Source: Zopfochytrium polystomum
Lineage: Eukaryota > Chytridiomycota > Chytridiomycetes > Chytridiales > Chytridiaceae
Assembly: GCA_025765615.1 (NCBI GenBank)
Contig: JAIVFJ010000016.1
Coordinates: 310,001 to 374,000 of the forward strand
Direction: 5' to 3'
Length of the DNA: 64,000 nucleotides
A model generated the notes under the pieces. That model was not told the origin of the DNA, searched no databases, and saw nothing but the letters and a program-made list of their open reading frames with translations. Made by a program: the position numbers and the translations under genes. Positions 11,934 through 24,549 of this stretch are shown in pieces; within the stretch, counting starts at the first letter, position 1; each line of letters opens with the position of its first letter.

Positions 11934-12173
11934 TCAGTGGAGGTTGTGTCCCGCGAGGGTGGTGTACAGGACCGGCGGTTTCTTCTCGCTTGTCTTGCGC
12001 GGCTTTCCGGTCGGGGACGCTGCGTCGTGCGACGAAGAGGGCGAGTCGGACATCGAGCGGGGGAGCTGGTCCATCGAGGACGCAGCCGAGATGTTGGAGA
12101 GGCGGCGTGGGCGGAGCAAGGGGCTCTCGGTCGAGAAGGAGGCGGTGGTAGGGACGGCGAGGGTGGTGGTCAT
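11934..12173 (-). CDS. Small Ser-rich hypothetical protein
   Basis: 79-residue frame with a clean start, many Ser/Pro residues and a basic stretch (GKPRKTSEKKPP). Composition is that of a short disordered protein. No domain or signal peptide is seen and no family is recognised. The GC-rich codon use resembles neighbouring genes, which is the main support. Confidence 0.35.
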   Translation of the reverse strand: MTTTLAVPTTASFSTESPLLRPRRLSNISAASSMDQLPRSMSDSPSSSHDAASPTGKPRKTSEKKPPVLYTTLAGHNLH

Positions 12174-13727
12174 TGCTGTTTGGTCTGGCAGTTAAAGCTG
12201 GTTGGCTGAAAATGCTTGAGAGTGCTGTTTGGTAAGGATGAGATTGCGGTAGTGCTTGTTGCTGAGTTTGCGGAGAAGGAAGCGTCCTACTTTATGTAGT
12301 CCTGTTAAGTAACCTCTCGGTTCGTGGGGAGTTGGCCCACGGATTCTTCCCACGAATTGCAAGGTGGTGGTCGTTCAATCAAACCAAAAAAAAAAAAATG
12401 AAAAGAAATATAAAAATTGGCTCTGCCACTTTCGCGCCACGTTGTCCATTTAATGGATTCAATGGAGCACAGCGCGCCGGACGGCCTCGAGGTCGGATGG
12501 CCGATGGCCCACTAAAGGCGGAGGAGGAGAAGGACGTCGGAACCGTGAGCAGTGGCTTGGGTGGGGTTGTTGCCGGGCCAGGCGAGTCGTTGTCTCCCTG
12601 CGCCTAGTGCGGCGGCGGCGGGGTACCCGACCGAGCAGTATGGAGGCCAGCGTGAGGAATTGCGCGCAGGCGGAGCACTGTTTGAGTCAACTAGATCCTT
12701 TGGGGTGTGAAAGCTACAATTGAGGCGACGCGCGTCCTTGTCAGTTAGTCTATTGAAAACTTTTGGCTGGCTCGGTGAGCACTCACAGAGTCTTCTTCAA
12801 ACTGTCCCCTGTCGAATTGATCGACCCCCGAAAGCGTTTCCCACCAAGCCGTATCCGCCGCCCTCCAGCGCCTCCGCTCCGCCTTCGACGACCAATTGCA
12901 ACCCGCAGCCTGCCCGGAATCCTCACTTTGGCCTCCATGCTGCTCGCCGCAGATCCCACCGCATCAGTCACCGCCGCCTGCTGTCAAAAACTTCCCTCCC
13001 TCCAACAGTCGCATGATCTCCCCTCCTCTTCCTCCTCCTTCTCCAGCACGGCATCGCCTCCCCGACTCCGACTGCCGATGGACGCCGACTTCCAGGAATT
13101 CCAGCGTGCCGTGCTCGACCGCATCCAACGCCGCACTGCCAGCCCTCGCCCGGCACTTTGAGACCTTCTTTCTAAAGCCGTTCTGCGTCAGAGCGGACCT
13201 ATACTGTTTAACGCCCTCCACCTTCTCGTTCTCCTTTTCTGCCAACAATCCAGCGAGCCCGCACAGCCCGCTGGATGCTTTTGCTGAAAGGAAAGCCAGT
13301 CTACAGGGCTCAATGGCCATCGCGACCCCCGAGAGGCAGTCAAACCCAACATTAAATAGCCCCAACTTTTCGGACGATCATAGCCGACACTGGTGGCGAG
13401 CACACAGTGGGCGGAACTTACAAAAAATAGGGAGCAAGCGAAGTTTTCTTTTTGCGTGCGTGTGGCTTGCAATGGAGGTGGTGAGTGACGGATTCGTGAG
13501 AGCAATACTAAGGCTTCAAGAGATGGTTTGGGCGTCTGGTTGCACAGTTTAGGGGCCAGTCGCTCTTTTGTGAAAAGAAGAGCGGGTTGCGATCTTTAGA
13601 ATATAGTGAACTCCGGTGTAGGAGAGATGAGTTGTGCAAGATCCAACGGGCGAAATGATGTGGCACAACAAATATTATTGTTCAGAATCAGCGGAACAAA
13701 TTTTCGTGTCGTTCGCGAGACCGCGCC
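12174..13727. other. Unresolved region with scattered coding-like stretches
   Basis: No complete gene is found. Between about 12800 and 13300 the plus strand has coding-like pieces in different frames: AVSAALQRLRSAFDDQL, then MLLAADPTASVTAACCQKL, then DFQEFQRAVLDRIQRR, then ALARHFETFFLKPF. They could be fragments of one decayed or indel-affected gene. No family is recognised. The last 350 bases hold the upstream region of the soluble cyclase starting at 13728. Confidence 0.3.
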
Positions 13728-16700
13728 ATGTTGAGGTTTCTTCCCCATCATGCTCGTGCAACGTGCAGGAAGTCTGCCCCGCCGATCCAACTCCCACACC
13801 TTGAAGCCGTCGACGCGGGCGTTGTCGCCGTCATCGATATTTCAGGTAAGGACGCCGCGGAGCAGACGTCGGCATTGAACGGGTTTATACACACTAGGAT
13901 TCACACTTCTGTCAACGCGGCTCTTTCGCGAGCACGGGATCGACGGAGCCGCGAAGCTGCACGAGGCGATCAATCGACCTTTTGAAAGAATTATCCGCTG
14001 TGTGGACGCGCGATCGGGTTCGATCGTGAAGTTTGCGGGAGATTCGGCCGTCGTTTGCTGGTATTCAAATAATCAGATTCAGAACGTCATTTCCAACGCT
14101 CACTGAATCTGGTTGTGTGGTAGGTCAGACCCGGTGGGCGACTCTACGCGACGGGAGAAGCTTCTTCTGCAGTCTTTTCTGTGCTGCTTGGAACTGCTAC
14201 AGTTATTCCATTCCACGCTGTTCAAAGACGCGCCGACTGGTACCGGTGGCGACGTCGTTGGAATTCATATAGGTGTTGGTTTTGGACAGGTGCACCACAT
14301 TTATTTGGGGCAGCGAGCCAGCGAAGCCGATAAGCGCAAAGGCGGCACTCTCGGAAGGATCGAGTACCTGATCGGCGGAAGGGCAGTATCGGAGGCGTGC
14401 GCAATGCTCACCTCAGGTCATCGCGGGGAGGTGGTGCTCTCTCGAGAATTCACGCAAGCTCTATGCGATGCGCTTCCACGGTTTTCCGGAGTACAACTCT
14501 CTCTCCTATCTGACATTCATTCGCTTCTTCGAAAACAAGCCAGTACAACCATTAGCGAAACTGATTCCACCGCAATGCGGATCGTAGAGCTTGCCGCGGC
14601 AGAGCGTGGTTGGGATCGCGGTGAGGAGGCGCCGTCCGACGATGCCTTGGACGACATACGCGCACTTCACTTGATTGAGGCGTCGATCGCGCGCTACTTG
14701 GCCGACAGCGGAGTCTCCCAGGGCTTAGAGCGTCTTACTATCGCAACTCGACCAACCGCGCAGTGGGCGATGTCTTCCACCAATAATAGCGACGACCAGT
14801 ACAGCGACCTTCGGACAGTGGCCGTCGTGTTCTTTGGGTTTCCAGAGATCGCACTCGGTGCGTCATCGAGCAGCACCAGTCAGTCCAACACGTCGAACCC
14901 AATCTTTGCGGCTCAGTTGGCGACGGAAACGGTGATCGCCAGCGTCGAAGGGAACGGCGGGAGCCTTCGGCAAGTGAACTTTGACGACAAGTCATTCACC
15001 GCCCTGGCGGTCTGGGGACTCCGCGGCTCCGCTCACCACCGCTCCGAGGCGCAGTACGCGATCCAGGCCTGCATAGACTTTGTTGATCGCATTCGCCGCG
15101 CGTCCGTGCAGCACCCGGGTGTGGAAGTTGGGGTTGTGGACATTGGGGTTGCTATGGGGACAGTGTATGCTGGCCTCATCGGAAACAAGCTCCGGATGGA
15201 CGGCACAGTGCTCGGAGCCACAGTGAACCTTGCCGCACGGTTGATGTGCACGGAGGTGTCAGCCGTATATAATGAGTTAGGGTCCGTGCGGGCTCGGGTA
15301 CGCTGCGATGAGGCCACGTATCGAGCCTGCCAGGATGAATTTGACTTCGACACGTCAGCGCCAAAAGTTTGGTTGAAAGGTAATCACCTGGAACCGTCGA
15401 AGCCGGATACCTGATTATGACATTTTTTTCAGGCTTCAACGATCCAGTGTCTGTATTTCAACTCCTTCGAACCAAAGAAGGTCAAGCCAAAACTCTGATC
15501 ACGAGCGCACGGCAGGAGCTCTTGGGTCGCGATGAAGAAATAGCCTCAATTGATCAGGCAGTTCAGCGTTGGCGTGAACGAAACGCTAATCAACGCTTGA
15601 TGTTAACTGGAAGGTCTGGGCTTGGAAAGTCGGCTCTTGTCCAGCACGTCATTCAAAAAGTCGAGGGCGACGAACAAACAATAGCGTGGTCGGTTACTGA
15701 ATCAGTTTACTGAATATTTTTGAAGTGCTTGCTCATTGACAAATCCTATTTAAAAGCGTTTGCGTTGCGCACGAAATGAGGCATCGAAACTCTTTTGCAT
15801 TTTTCGGCTCGATGCTATGCACATTGATATTTCGGTTGATGTCACGAGATGTGACGCCAAACCATTTTGCATCGGCGAGAAAACGAGCGTCGATGGCCAG
15901 TTTTGGAGTCTCAACGAATTCAAATTTCGATTCGCAAACACTCAGCCAATCCGATTCAGATGATCCAATTTCGTTATTCCTTCTCGAATTGGTGTGTTTG
16001 ACTGGAACAGGCGGCCTTGGCGCGCTGGGAGCCGTCCCCGGACTTCGATGGAGGAGACATTTCCCAGTTACGAGCGGCGACGTTGGCTTGACATTGTCGT
16101 CCCTCTTTGCGCAAATGCTTCACCTCATTGAGGGTCTGCGTTACACGATTTTCTTCGTTTGTGACGACGCGCAGGTAGTTGAATACTTCCTGCACACTCT
16201 GAATCGCTAATACTTGAGCTGTCTTGGCGCCAGTGGATTGATCAAGAGTCGCTGGGTGTCTTGCAAAGGCTTTTCCATCTTTGCCCATCGGTCTTCTTTG
16301 TGGTCGCTGGACGGACGCGAGAGGTCTATCGGATTGCATTTGCAGGATTGATAGCTCGCTAACTCTACATTACGCCACAAGGAATGGAGCAGCGTCGAGG
16401 ATTTCGACGCCATAGAATCCAAGTGTGGAGCAAGTTTACAACTGAACCCTGTTTCTGCTAGTGCCATCCGCCAATTCATCCGAAGAGAATTGCGAGATTT
16501 CAATGTGAGCGAAGGGCTTGCCGAGGAAATTATAAAACAGTCTGGCGGTATTCCTATTGCCCTGCATGTTGTGCTTTCTTTGGTAAAAAGCGACTTGGGC
16601 AGCCAGGATGCCCAGCAGCCGATAACATCAAGTTATCTTCAAAGAAGGGCAACTCAGAAGCGAAAGTCTGTTCACGAATTAGACATCAACAGTGCCATAA

Positions 16701-19147
16701 CTGTGCAGTGAGTTACGCCTATTTAATAATGCGACCATATAACTTACAATCGCAGGTTGGATTCTCTGTCAGAAGAGTTTCGTCATGCCGTTTCGGTCGC
16801 TTCAGTGATCGGGCAATACTTCAATATCAATACACTGACAGAAGTCATCCGAGCTTTGAGAGCGGCTAGCGGTGGGGAGAGCGTCACCGTGATTGAAATT
16901 CGGCACCTGTTTGAGACTGAAGATAGATTCGGATTCGTTTCTCACAAGTCGACAATCGACGATGATTTCTGCTTTAGCCACTATCTCGTTCACAGAGGAG
17001 TTTTTTTGTCCTTACTTCCTCAGCGCCGTGAGACGATTCGGCGTGTCCTCGTTGATCATCTTATCACCTGTTTCAACGAAGAAAACGATGACGGTGTCTT
17101 GTTGCCCACAATAATCGACCATCTCACTCAACTGGAAGGGGAGACCCATCTAAAGTCGGAGTTTCTGTTCAAGGGATTCATATCTGCAGCAAGAGCGAGA
17201 AAATCTGCCGAGGCCTTTTACTACAGAGCGATGCTTGATGAAACGAACAAAGATTATTGCAGCAGCCTTCCGCTTACAATGCGTCTTCAAGACAGCGGTT
17301 TGAGGGCCTCGTTGCACTTCCAGTCAAAGTACCGTCTCTCATTCTTTTGTGATTTTTTCACTGAGAATTTTTGCGACCTCTTTCAGGGAGAAGGATGAGT
17401 TTGTTGCGACCGCAGCGGAACTATTGAGGCTTGCAGGGGCTCAATTCACTGTACCATCGAAAGGCGCCTGGAGACTCCTCTCATCATTGCGAAAACACTT
17501 TCACACTTTAAAGCTGATGCAAGCATCGAGCCCAGCGAAAGCACGAGAGATCTGTGTCCGATATCTGACAGAAACGTTCCCGGTGGCCTTTCCTGGAAAG
17601 CTGCCACTGGGTGACAAGCGATTGAAAGCAGTGCATCCTTGCCCGAATCTCGATTTGCTCTCTCTCGCGCCCACAACAGGCGAAGGATTGGAACGCCTTG
17701 AAATCATGTTTAAAGCTGTGGAGCAACTTGCTTATTCATCAATGAATGGAAGAGTTCAAGGCCTGGATTTTTTGTACTTGACCATGGCCCTACTTTTTAT
17801 TACGCATCTTGGGGAGAAAACTGAGTCAGAAAAAACTTTATGGCTGTGGCGTCGGCAATGCGCCCTTCTCGGTCTTGGACTACTCTGCTACATTGCAGGA
17901 ATGGCGAGAGCAAACACATGCTTCGAAGCTGCGACAAGCTTTGATCCCGGTCCTGCCGTTTCGCTACGCGAGATGGAGCAACAAGGCCATTACTACCTCA
18001 TTGTGTTTGTGGTCAATCTCGTTCGAAAAGACACAGTGGAGCTTAGCGATGTTCTCCTGCTTCGCAACACGGTTGATTTGTTTAAGTCTGCGGGGGCCGA
18101 GTTCGATGTGATTTCAAAAAGTAGTTGGGTTTCGATCATGACGTACTATATTGTGTAAGTGAGGGGAGGAGTTTTCCCTGAGCCGCCAGCTTTCTTGACA
18201 GCGATCTTCCAGTTTGGGCTCGTTCTCGCCAGAAACGGAGCAGGACGGAGTATTCAAGATCGAGTCCTTGTTGACGTCGATGAAACAATGCTGCGTGGAT
18301 ACCCATTTCGTTCTACAGATACAATGCTTTGCTGCTTTCGAAGCTGCTTTGCGGTCTGAATTTTCGAAAGCGCAATCATTTCTCCAATCGTGTGCGCATG
18401 ATGAAATTAACGGGACGGTAATCCCTTCACAAACTTCCGAGATTTGTGCTGACGCTTGGTTTTAAAAGGCACTAGGGTTTGATGAAACAAACAAGACCAC
18501 AGTATCATATATTCTTGTCTGCGTCCTGAGTGTTCCGATACTGCTCGCTGAGCAGGGAGAGCCACCTCCTGAAGCCATCGACATTATTCAACGGCTGGGA
18601 GTCGAGTTCGTTTCCCACCTCAAAAGCCTACCGTCCCAGTTGGTCTGCAAAAATACCAACTACGACAAACCTACTGACTTCCACCATCCAGGCGCAAACT
18701 AACTTAATGGCAAGCATGATGATTCAAGCGTTCCTCCTCGGCCTCGGCCTCTCTCTCTTTGAGCAAGATTTGCTGGATGCGCATCAACGCACTCAGCTGA
18801 CTGCGATTGCTGTGGCAATATCCACCGCGGTGCGCGCGTACGCACGGCGGGCTAGCCACAAGATATTCTTTGGCGCCTGCTGCGTCGCGCTGTCGGACGC
18901 GACGAAGTTTGTTTTCGGGAAAAGACTGCAACGAGCGGAGGCCGGTCTTTGCGCTCTTCTGCACCGATGCGACAGGCGGATGCCGGAACACGTCCGACTG
19001 ATGCTGGAGGCGCGGGTGCTCAGGCTGAGACGAATCTGCAACGGCAGCGAAGCAGTTGTTGCAGGAGTGCCCGGTCTCTTGAAACGCTTCGAGGAGTTCG
19101 ACAATCGATGCGACCCTGACAGACTGAGGGCACTTTTCGGACTTTAG
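13728..19147 (+). CDS. Soluble adenylyl cyclase-like protein, paralog 2
   Basis: Multi-exon gene with the full ADCY10-like order. The start gives MLRFLPHH. C1 (13800-14500) has AVIDISG joined by a short intron to FTLLSTRLFREHG, then VKFAGDSAVVCW: both metal Asp. C2 (14810-15330) has NFDDKSFTALAVWGLRG and GTVLGATVNLAARLM: transition-state Asn and Arg. Walker A GRSGLGKS lies near 15610, with an IFFVCDDAQ strand near 16150 as a possible Walker B. A helical, TPR-like region runs from about 16757 to the TAG stop at 19145. Short introns separate the blocks and no frame break was found in the aligned parts, so this is the most intact of the three paralogs. It is predicted to be a cytosolic cAMP producer; bicarbonate/calcium sensitivity is family knowledge and was not tested here. 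Confidence 0.9.
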
Positions 19148-19811
19148 TTCATGTGTTTTTTTCGCGGAAGGTATGAATATGATGTATTTAAAGCAGGTCG
19201 TTTGGCACATCGCTTATGTGGGCATGACATTGTGGCCACCGGCCTTGATCACCTTTGCTTGTCGGGCTACACGAACCGTATCGAGGAAATCTCGCCTGCT
19301 AGCTGGAGATCAGAGAAGGGGTTAAGAGAGATTGGAGACGGCGTCATCGTGTGGGTCTGACAGAAAAATTCTTGTTCGAGCATGAAGCGTTCAGATGGAC
19401 TGAGAAAACCAGAGAGAGAACGGGGAAGCCACAAAATCTGTGGCCGGCAGTATTGTGATTGTAGGACCGCCGAATTTAGCGATTTTCTCCTGACCCATGC
19501 GAAATGCCGGGTAATGACGTTTCAGAAAGGGCAGAGAATGCAACGTTTGTGGAGGGGAGTGAGAGTAAGAGGTCGAGAGATCGAAAAAGTAGGCATTATT
19601 TGGCAACGAACAGAAGGGAAAAGCTTCTATGTGTGCTTGATCTGAAGCAAGACTTGGACAGGAAGATTCAAATCGAAACGCAAACGAAGCACAAATGAAA
19701 AAAAGAGGGCAGAGAAAAAAATCGAAAAAAAAATCGTTTCGTTCTCAGAAAAAATCGATTTCTCCAGAGATTTGAACCATTCTTCCCGCTCCCTTTCGGC
19801 TCGGACGACAA
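19148..19811. other. Convergent intergenic region, no gene seen
   Basis: 3' flanks of the soluble cyclase (+) and the secreted protein gene (-). Short open frames only, and an A-rich run near 19697-19735. Confidence 0.6.
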
Positions 19812-20312
19812 TTACGCGCAGTACGGGTAGTTATTGTCTCCAGGCTTGCAGTCGGGGCCAAAGTCGGAGGAGCAAGGGTAGTATGCGCGGCACGGACGTC
19901 CTTGGTAGGTGATGTACTGGACTTCACCTTTCCTGCACTGCAGAGTCGTACCTTGCGGGCCGTCCGTGGTGTACGCCAAGGACCCGATAACGCTGTTGGT
20001 GTCGGTTCCCGGCGCGGCGTTGATGCATTCGACAGTCTTCTTGCCGGACGGGTACGTGACGGTCGTGCAGGTGCCCTCCCAGTAGTTTGGGCCGTTCGCG
20101 ACCAGCGCGACTTCTTTGGGCGAGTTGAGGTTACCGGGGCTGTAGGCGATGGTGGGGTTGTCCAGCTCAAAGAAGAATTGGTAGGTCTGGACGGGGGGCC
20201 CGTTGAGGGTCTCGCCGCAGTTGACGTTGTAGTAGGTCTCGGCGGCCATGGCGCCGGCGACGAAAGCCGTGGAAAGGAGGGCTGTGGCGGCGGCGGTGGC
20301 GGCAAACTTCAT
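19812..20312 (-). CDS. Small secreted cysteine-containing protein
   Basis: 166-residue intronless frame. An N-terminal signal peptide (MKFAATAAATALLSTAFVAG, then an AMA-AE cleavage-like site) precedes a mature domain rich in Tyr, Asn, Pro and Gly. Several cysteines lie in the second half (CTTV, VECI, LQCRK, RPCRAYYPC, DCKPG, PYCA), suggesting disulfide bonds. No family is recognised. A TATA box lies about 75 nt upstream of the ATG, suggesting strong or regulated transcription. Likely an extracellular or wall-associated product; a role in host or substrate contact is only a possibility. Confidence 0.85.
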   Translation of the reverse strand: MKFAATAAATALLSTAFVAGAMAAETYYNVNCGETLNGPPVQTYQFFFELDNPTIAYSPGNLNSPKEVALVANGPNYWEGTCTTVTYPSGKKTVECINAAPGTDTNSVIGSLAYTTDGPQGTTLQCRKGEVQYITYQGRPCRAYYPCSSDFGPDCKPGDNNYPYCA

Positions 20313-20385
20313 ACCGATCGATTGGAGGAGGGATGGGCTGTTCTGGGTTATGGGTGAGGGACGTCTAAGCTGTTGATGGCGCAGA

Positions 20386-20392
20386 ATTTATA
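20386..20392 (-). promoter_or_regulatory. TATA box of the secreted protein gene
   Basis: TATAAAT on the minus strand, 74 nt upstream of the ATG at 20312. The same spacing recurs at two other genes in the window. Confidence 0.65.
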
Positions 20393-20526
20393 CTGAAGGT
20401 GCGAGAAGGAGTGACACGATAGCGTCACAAACAATCAACTGCAGCCTTGCATTTCCTATTTCGGCAAGCGCGTTCAACAGGCTCGGACACCGAGGCGTCA
20501 AGGCATGCTGTGGAAACTATCGGGCA

Positions 20527-20923
20527 TTGAAATTGGAGCGGCTCTGTCTGTCGGAGACAAGCCCAGAGTGGAAAGAATCGGTCAGGTCTGCGCGTCGCGC
20601 GGTACTCGGCATCAACTTTTCGTCCGAGCTCCGTCGGATTGCCCGCCGTGTCTTTTCGTTCCATTTGGACTCTCAAACAAATCAAGCTAAAAGGGGAGAT
20701 CACCGGACGACGTCATTGCTGTCACGAGGGGTGCATGTCCGTTGTCAAATTGGTCCATGTGCAGCCAGGGATCATTCTGCTTCGTGAATTTCCAATCACT
20801 CGATGGAAGAAACTTCTGCGACAGGCGGGCATAGACCAATTTTCATGCCTCGTAAAGCCGGAGCTGCTCAATCACCCTCCTCAACAATTTCGCTGCCGGA
20901 TACGAAATGGAATGGACATGTGA
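20527..20923 (+). CDS. Coding-like hypothetical, possibly one-base shifted
   Basis: Two adjoining plus-strand frames look coding and fit one polypeptide if a single base near 20690 is skipped. The first includes LERLCLSETSPEWKESVRSA and FSSELRRIARRVFSF; the second includes KLVHVQPGIILLREFPITR and WKKLLRQAGIDQFSC. No start context, domain or family was identified. Confidence 0.25.
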
Positions 20924-21129
20924 ATGAAAACATATGAAAACATTTTCGGACAGAAACTACGGTATGAGGCCGTCGCCATCACCACCCTCGGATCTGTGCT
21001 CGTCGCCCCACTCGCCCTGCTTTTAACTTCGTCGGACGTCCATGATGATATCCTCATCATATGAATAAACAGTATTGAATAGTCGAAGGAGACTCCAAAA
21101 GTTGTAGCAAAGATAAAACATGATGATTG

Positions 21130-21677
21130 TCAACGGGTTGAATCCCGGACTACAATCTCCCAACAAAGACGACACTGTTGGAAGATCCACCTTTGCATCG
21201 CTGATCGGCGCGTCGTCAGCCTCCGGTACGCGTCCACGAGCCGCACAAACTCCTCCCTCGGCGCGCCAATCACCGAAACCGCCATGACGCCCTCGACCTC
21301 CACGGCGCGTCTCTTCTCGTCCAAAACGTGCAGGACCACGCGCAAGTCTTGCGAAATGACGCAGTCGTGCCACCGCCCGTCGAGATCATGCGCGACACAG
21401 GGTACTGCGGGTCGTGCTTTGCCAGCACCGGCGTGTGGACCGCGTCGCGGCGCGTGACCTCGAGGGGCGGGGTCGCGAAGCGCAGCGTGGTGGTCCGGGA
21501 AGCGATGGAGCTCGGATCGTCGACGGACCACGACGGCGGAAGCGTGCCGCCACCGGAGGCCGGGTTGCCAAACTTGTACCGCTCGGACCATTTGCGTCGC
21601 GTGCGCAAAGACCTGCTTGCTCTAGTCGCTGACTTCATTGCTTTTCCAAGTGCCCCTTTGTCCACAGCTTCCTCCAA
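21130..21677 (-). pseudogene. Hypothetical gene with a frame break
   Basis: A frame starting at 21677 reads coherently through YKFGNPASGGGTLPPSW and VHTPVLAKHDPQYPV. Coherent coding then continues in another frame as HDLDGRWHDCVISQDLRVVL and VIGAPREEFVRLVDAYRRL, to a stop near 21130. The switch near 21390-21420 is -1 (or +2) and has no intron boundaries. No family is recognised. It may be a real gene with an indel in the sequence, or a relic. Confidence 0.4.
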
Positions 21678-22055
21678 TACAGAAATACATTTGCTGCAGC
21701 GGTAATAGGTTCGTTGGACTTTGCACGAGCAAGTTGACAGAAAAACGTTCAGTTTTCATTCCAAGTTGAACATCTGTTCGTCAGCGCAGCACGGCAGATT
21801 CGCGCAGTCAGACAGAAAACACGCATGTTTGCTCGCTGCACAAGTGACGCGTGACACCGCTGTGGCGCGTCCCTGATTTGAGAACGTCACCGCGCATTTG
21901 ACAGCTGACGGAGCTCTCCTTTCCTTTTTTGACTAATCCGACTGCATCCGGCAGACGATCCCGACACTCTCCGCATCGTATATTTGTCTTTGCCGAATAA
22001 TACTTTAAGAAGCAAGCAACTGTCAAAACCGGGCCCAGAGAAAACAGCGCCGATC

Positions 22056-24549
22056 ATGTGCCTTCCCCTTGTCTCAGCCGCGTCCACCGTGGCTGCTGCG
22101 CTGCTCGGTGTCATCACCGCGGTCGCCGCTCGCCAGGACTACCTCGCGCCCGAAAACAGCGGCTCAGTCCGGTACGTAAAGGTCAACCTCACAGCCGCCT
22201 TCAACAACCGCGGCGTCGCATCGTCCGCGGCGCAGCTCTCCGCAGGCTCCTTTAACGGTCGCGGCGACTCGTTTGCCTCAGAGGGCTTCCCCACGGGACC
22301 GTTCCAGGTCTACAACATCCCCTACCAGTTCCGGAACGCCTACGGCGACGGCAACTACGACAACATCTGGTGCAACGGACAGAATGTCGTCCTGCCCGCT
22401 GGTCGCTACTACGGTATGAAGGTCATGGCGGCGGCTGACCCCGATTGGGGATCGCTGTCTAGCCAGACGCCCGGAACGTTCGTGTTCCACTTTGACGACG
22501 GAACAACGTATTCGGTCGACTCGTCCGTGGCCCAGTGGAACAAGTAAGGTTCTTTCCCCATCTTAAACAAATCGATTGACAGACCCACTCTTCTTCTGTT
22601 CGTGCAATCCCCAGCTGGGAATACATGACCAACTCAGAGTTCGTTGGGCCGTACCGTTGGACTACGGCCGGCAAGGTTGGAGGACCAATGCTCAAGGACG
22701 GCACTTCCCTACAAAACCGTACTCAGATTTACAGCCTGGACCTTCCGATCTCGTACTCCTCCGCCAAAGTCGTCTCGGTCGACGTACCAACGCTCGTCTA
22801 CAACCCAGTTCGCGCTTGGCACATTTTCGCCGCTACGTTGGTCACTACTCCGGCTCTCGTGGCGCCAACCACGTCAACGAGGCCCACCCTGTTCGTCGAG
22901 AGAGTTCAAGCTACGCAGCGTTGGGACGACGTGAAAGGTCAACGCGTGCAGTTCGTGGAGGTTACCATCGTCAACACGCCCTCCGTCTCCGGCGGCACCG
23001 CCTCGTTCCAACGCGCATTCACCGTCGAGGTTTCGTCTGCAACCGGAAGGACCCCAGTCCCGGCCAAAGTAACCCGCCTCGCCGTCGGTAACTACATCCT
23101 TGTCGACGTCCCCATCGTTGGCGGCAATGGATCCGCTGAATCCGCCGTTGTGACCGTCAAGGACGCCGCCACCGGGTCTACCCTCGCCGTCTCCGATAGG
23201 TTGGACCTACACTCCCGGCCTGACCGACTACGTCGCCACCGACGAGTCGCTTTCCCGCGTTCAGGCGCCCAACTGGTGGCGCGACGCCAAGGTCGGCATC
23301 ATGGTGCACTGGGGCCCGTATTCAGTGCCCGCGTTCGGCAACGGCCACTACGCAGAGTGGTACTTCAACGCCCTCGTCGGCGACCAGCCGACGCGAAATT
23401 ACCACACCACCCACTACGGCCAGCAGTTCCCGTACGACGGCTTCTTCGACAATTTCACCGCGTCCGCCTTTGACGCTCGCGACTGGATCTCCCTCATCGA
23501 AAACTCGGGGGGCCGCTACATCGTACCGACGTCCAAGCATCACGACGGGTTCGCCTTGTTCGACACCGGCGCGAGCAGCAACCGCAACGCGCTCAAATAC
23601 GGCCCCAAGCAGGACCTCTTGAAGGAGCTCCACGACGCAACTGTCGGGACGTCCGTCACTTTTGGCACGTACTTTTCGCTCACTGAGTGGTACAACCCGA
23701 TCCAGCACCCATACGGCTTCGGCGCGTGGCCCGGCGGCCCGCCCCGGAACGCCTTCACCAACGAAGTCGTCCCATACGTCGGACTGGTCAACGTCTCCGA
23801 CTTTATCGACGACCTCCAGACCCCGCAGATGAAGACCCTCCTCGACGACTACCGCACAAGCATCATGTGGTGCGACATTGGCGGACCGTCTCGCTCGTGC
23901 GAGACTTTTGCCGCATGGTACAACGCCGCTCGCGCGCGCGGCCAGCAGGTCCTCGCAAACTCTCGCTGCGGGTGTCTATGGAACGCGTTTTCGACCCCCG
24001 AGTACGCGACGTACCCAGGGTATCGTCCAGCATCCGTGGGAAACCAACCTCGGTCTCGCGCCCTTCAGCTACGGGTTCGACGCCGCCGTCCCTGACGCTG
24101 ACTACAAGACCGCAAAGGACCTCGTGCCGACCTTGGTCGACGTTGTGTCGAAGAATGGAAACTTCCTGATCGACTTTGGGCCGAGGGCGGACGGGTCCAT
24201 CTCCCAGCCCCAGCGCGACGGTCTGACGGGCATGGGCGCCTGGCTCAAGGTCAACGGTGATGCCATCTATGGAACCCGGTACTGGCTCGCGGGAATCGCG
24301 CAGGAGGGCAACTGGCGCTTCACCACCAAGGACTCCGCGTTTTACCTGATCTCCCTCGTCGCTCCAAACTCGTCCTACACCTTTTCGTCCCCGATACCCA
24401 TCCTCCCTGGCGACTCTATCACCGCCCTCGCCGATGGTTCTACCGTCGCCTATACACTCGATGCAAAAAACAAGCTCAGCATCAAGCCTACCTCGGCGCA
24501 GGTTGCCGCCGGTAGTATTGCTTGGGCTTACAAGATCACTTATGCCTGA
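22056..24549 (+). CDS. Secreted GH29 alpha-L-fucosidase (two frame breaks)
   Basis: Exon 1 (22056-22543) and exon 2 (from 22615). A signal peptide (LVSAASTVAAALLGVITAVA) is followed by an N-terminal module of about 370 residues of beta-rich type, then the GH29 catalytic domain. Family landmarks are VHWGPYSVPAF, HYAEWYF, TSKHHDGFALF and IMWCDIGGPS, whose Asp matches the catalytic nucleophile. It releases alpha-L-fucose from glycans outside the cell. Two single extra bases interrupt the frame: at 23198 (TCC GAT/A/GGT TGG) and within the GGG at 24018-24020, where skipping one base gives YPGIVQHPWETNLGL. Flanking protein is well preserved, so sequence error or very recent inactivation is more likely than old decay. 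Confidence 0.88.

Noticed and set aside
19151..19360. Small plus-strand frame after soluble cyclase 2
   Set aside because: No signal peptide, motif or promoter; follows the stop codon closely and is probably 3' untranslated.
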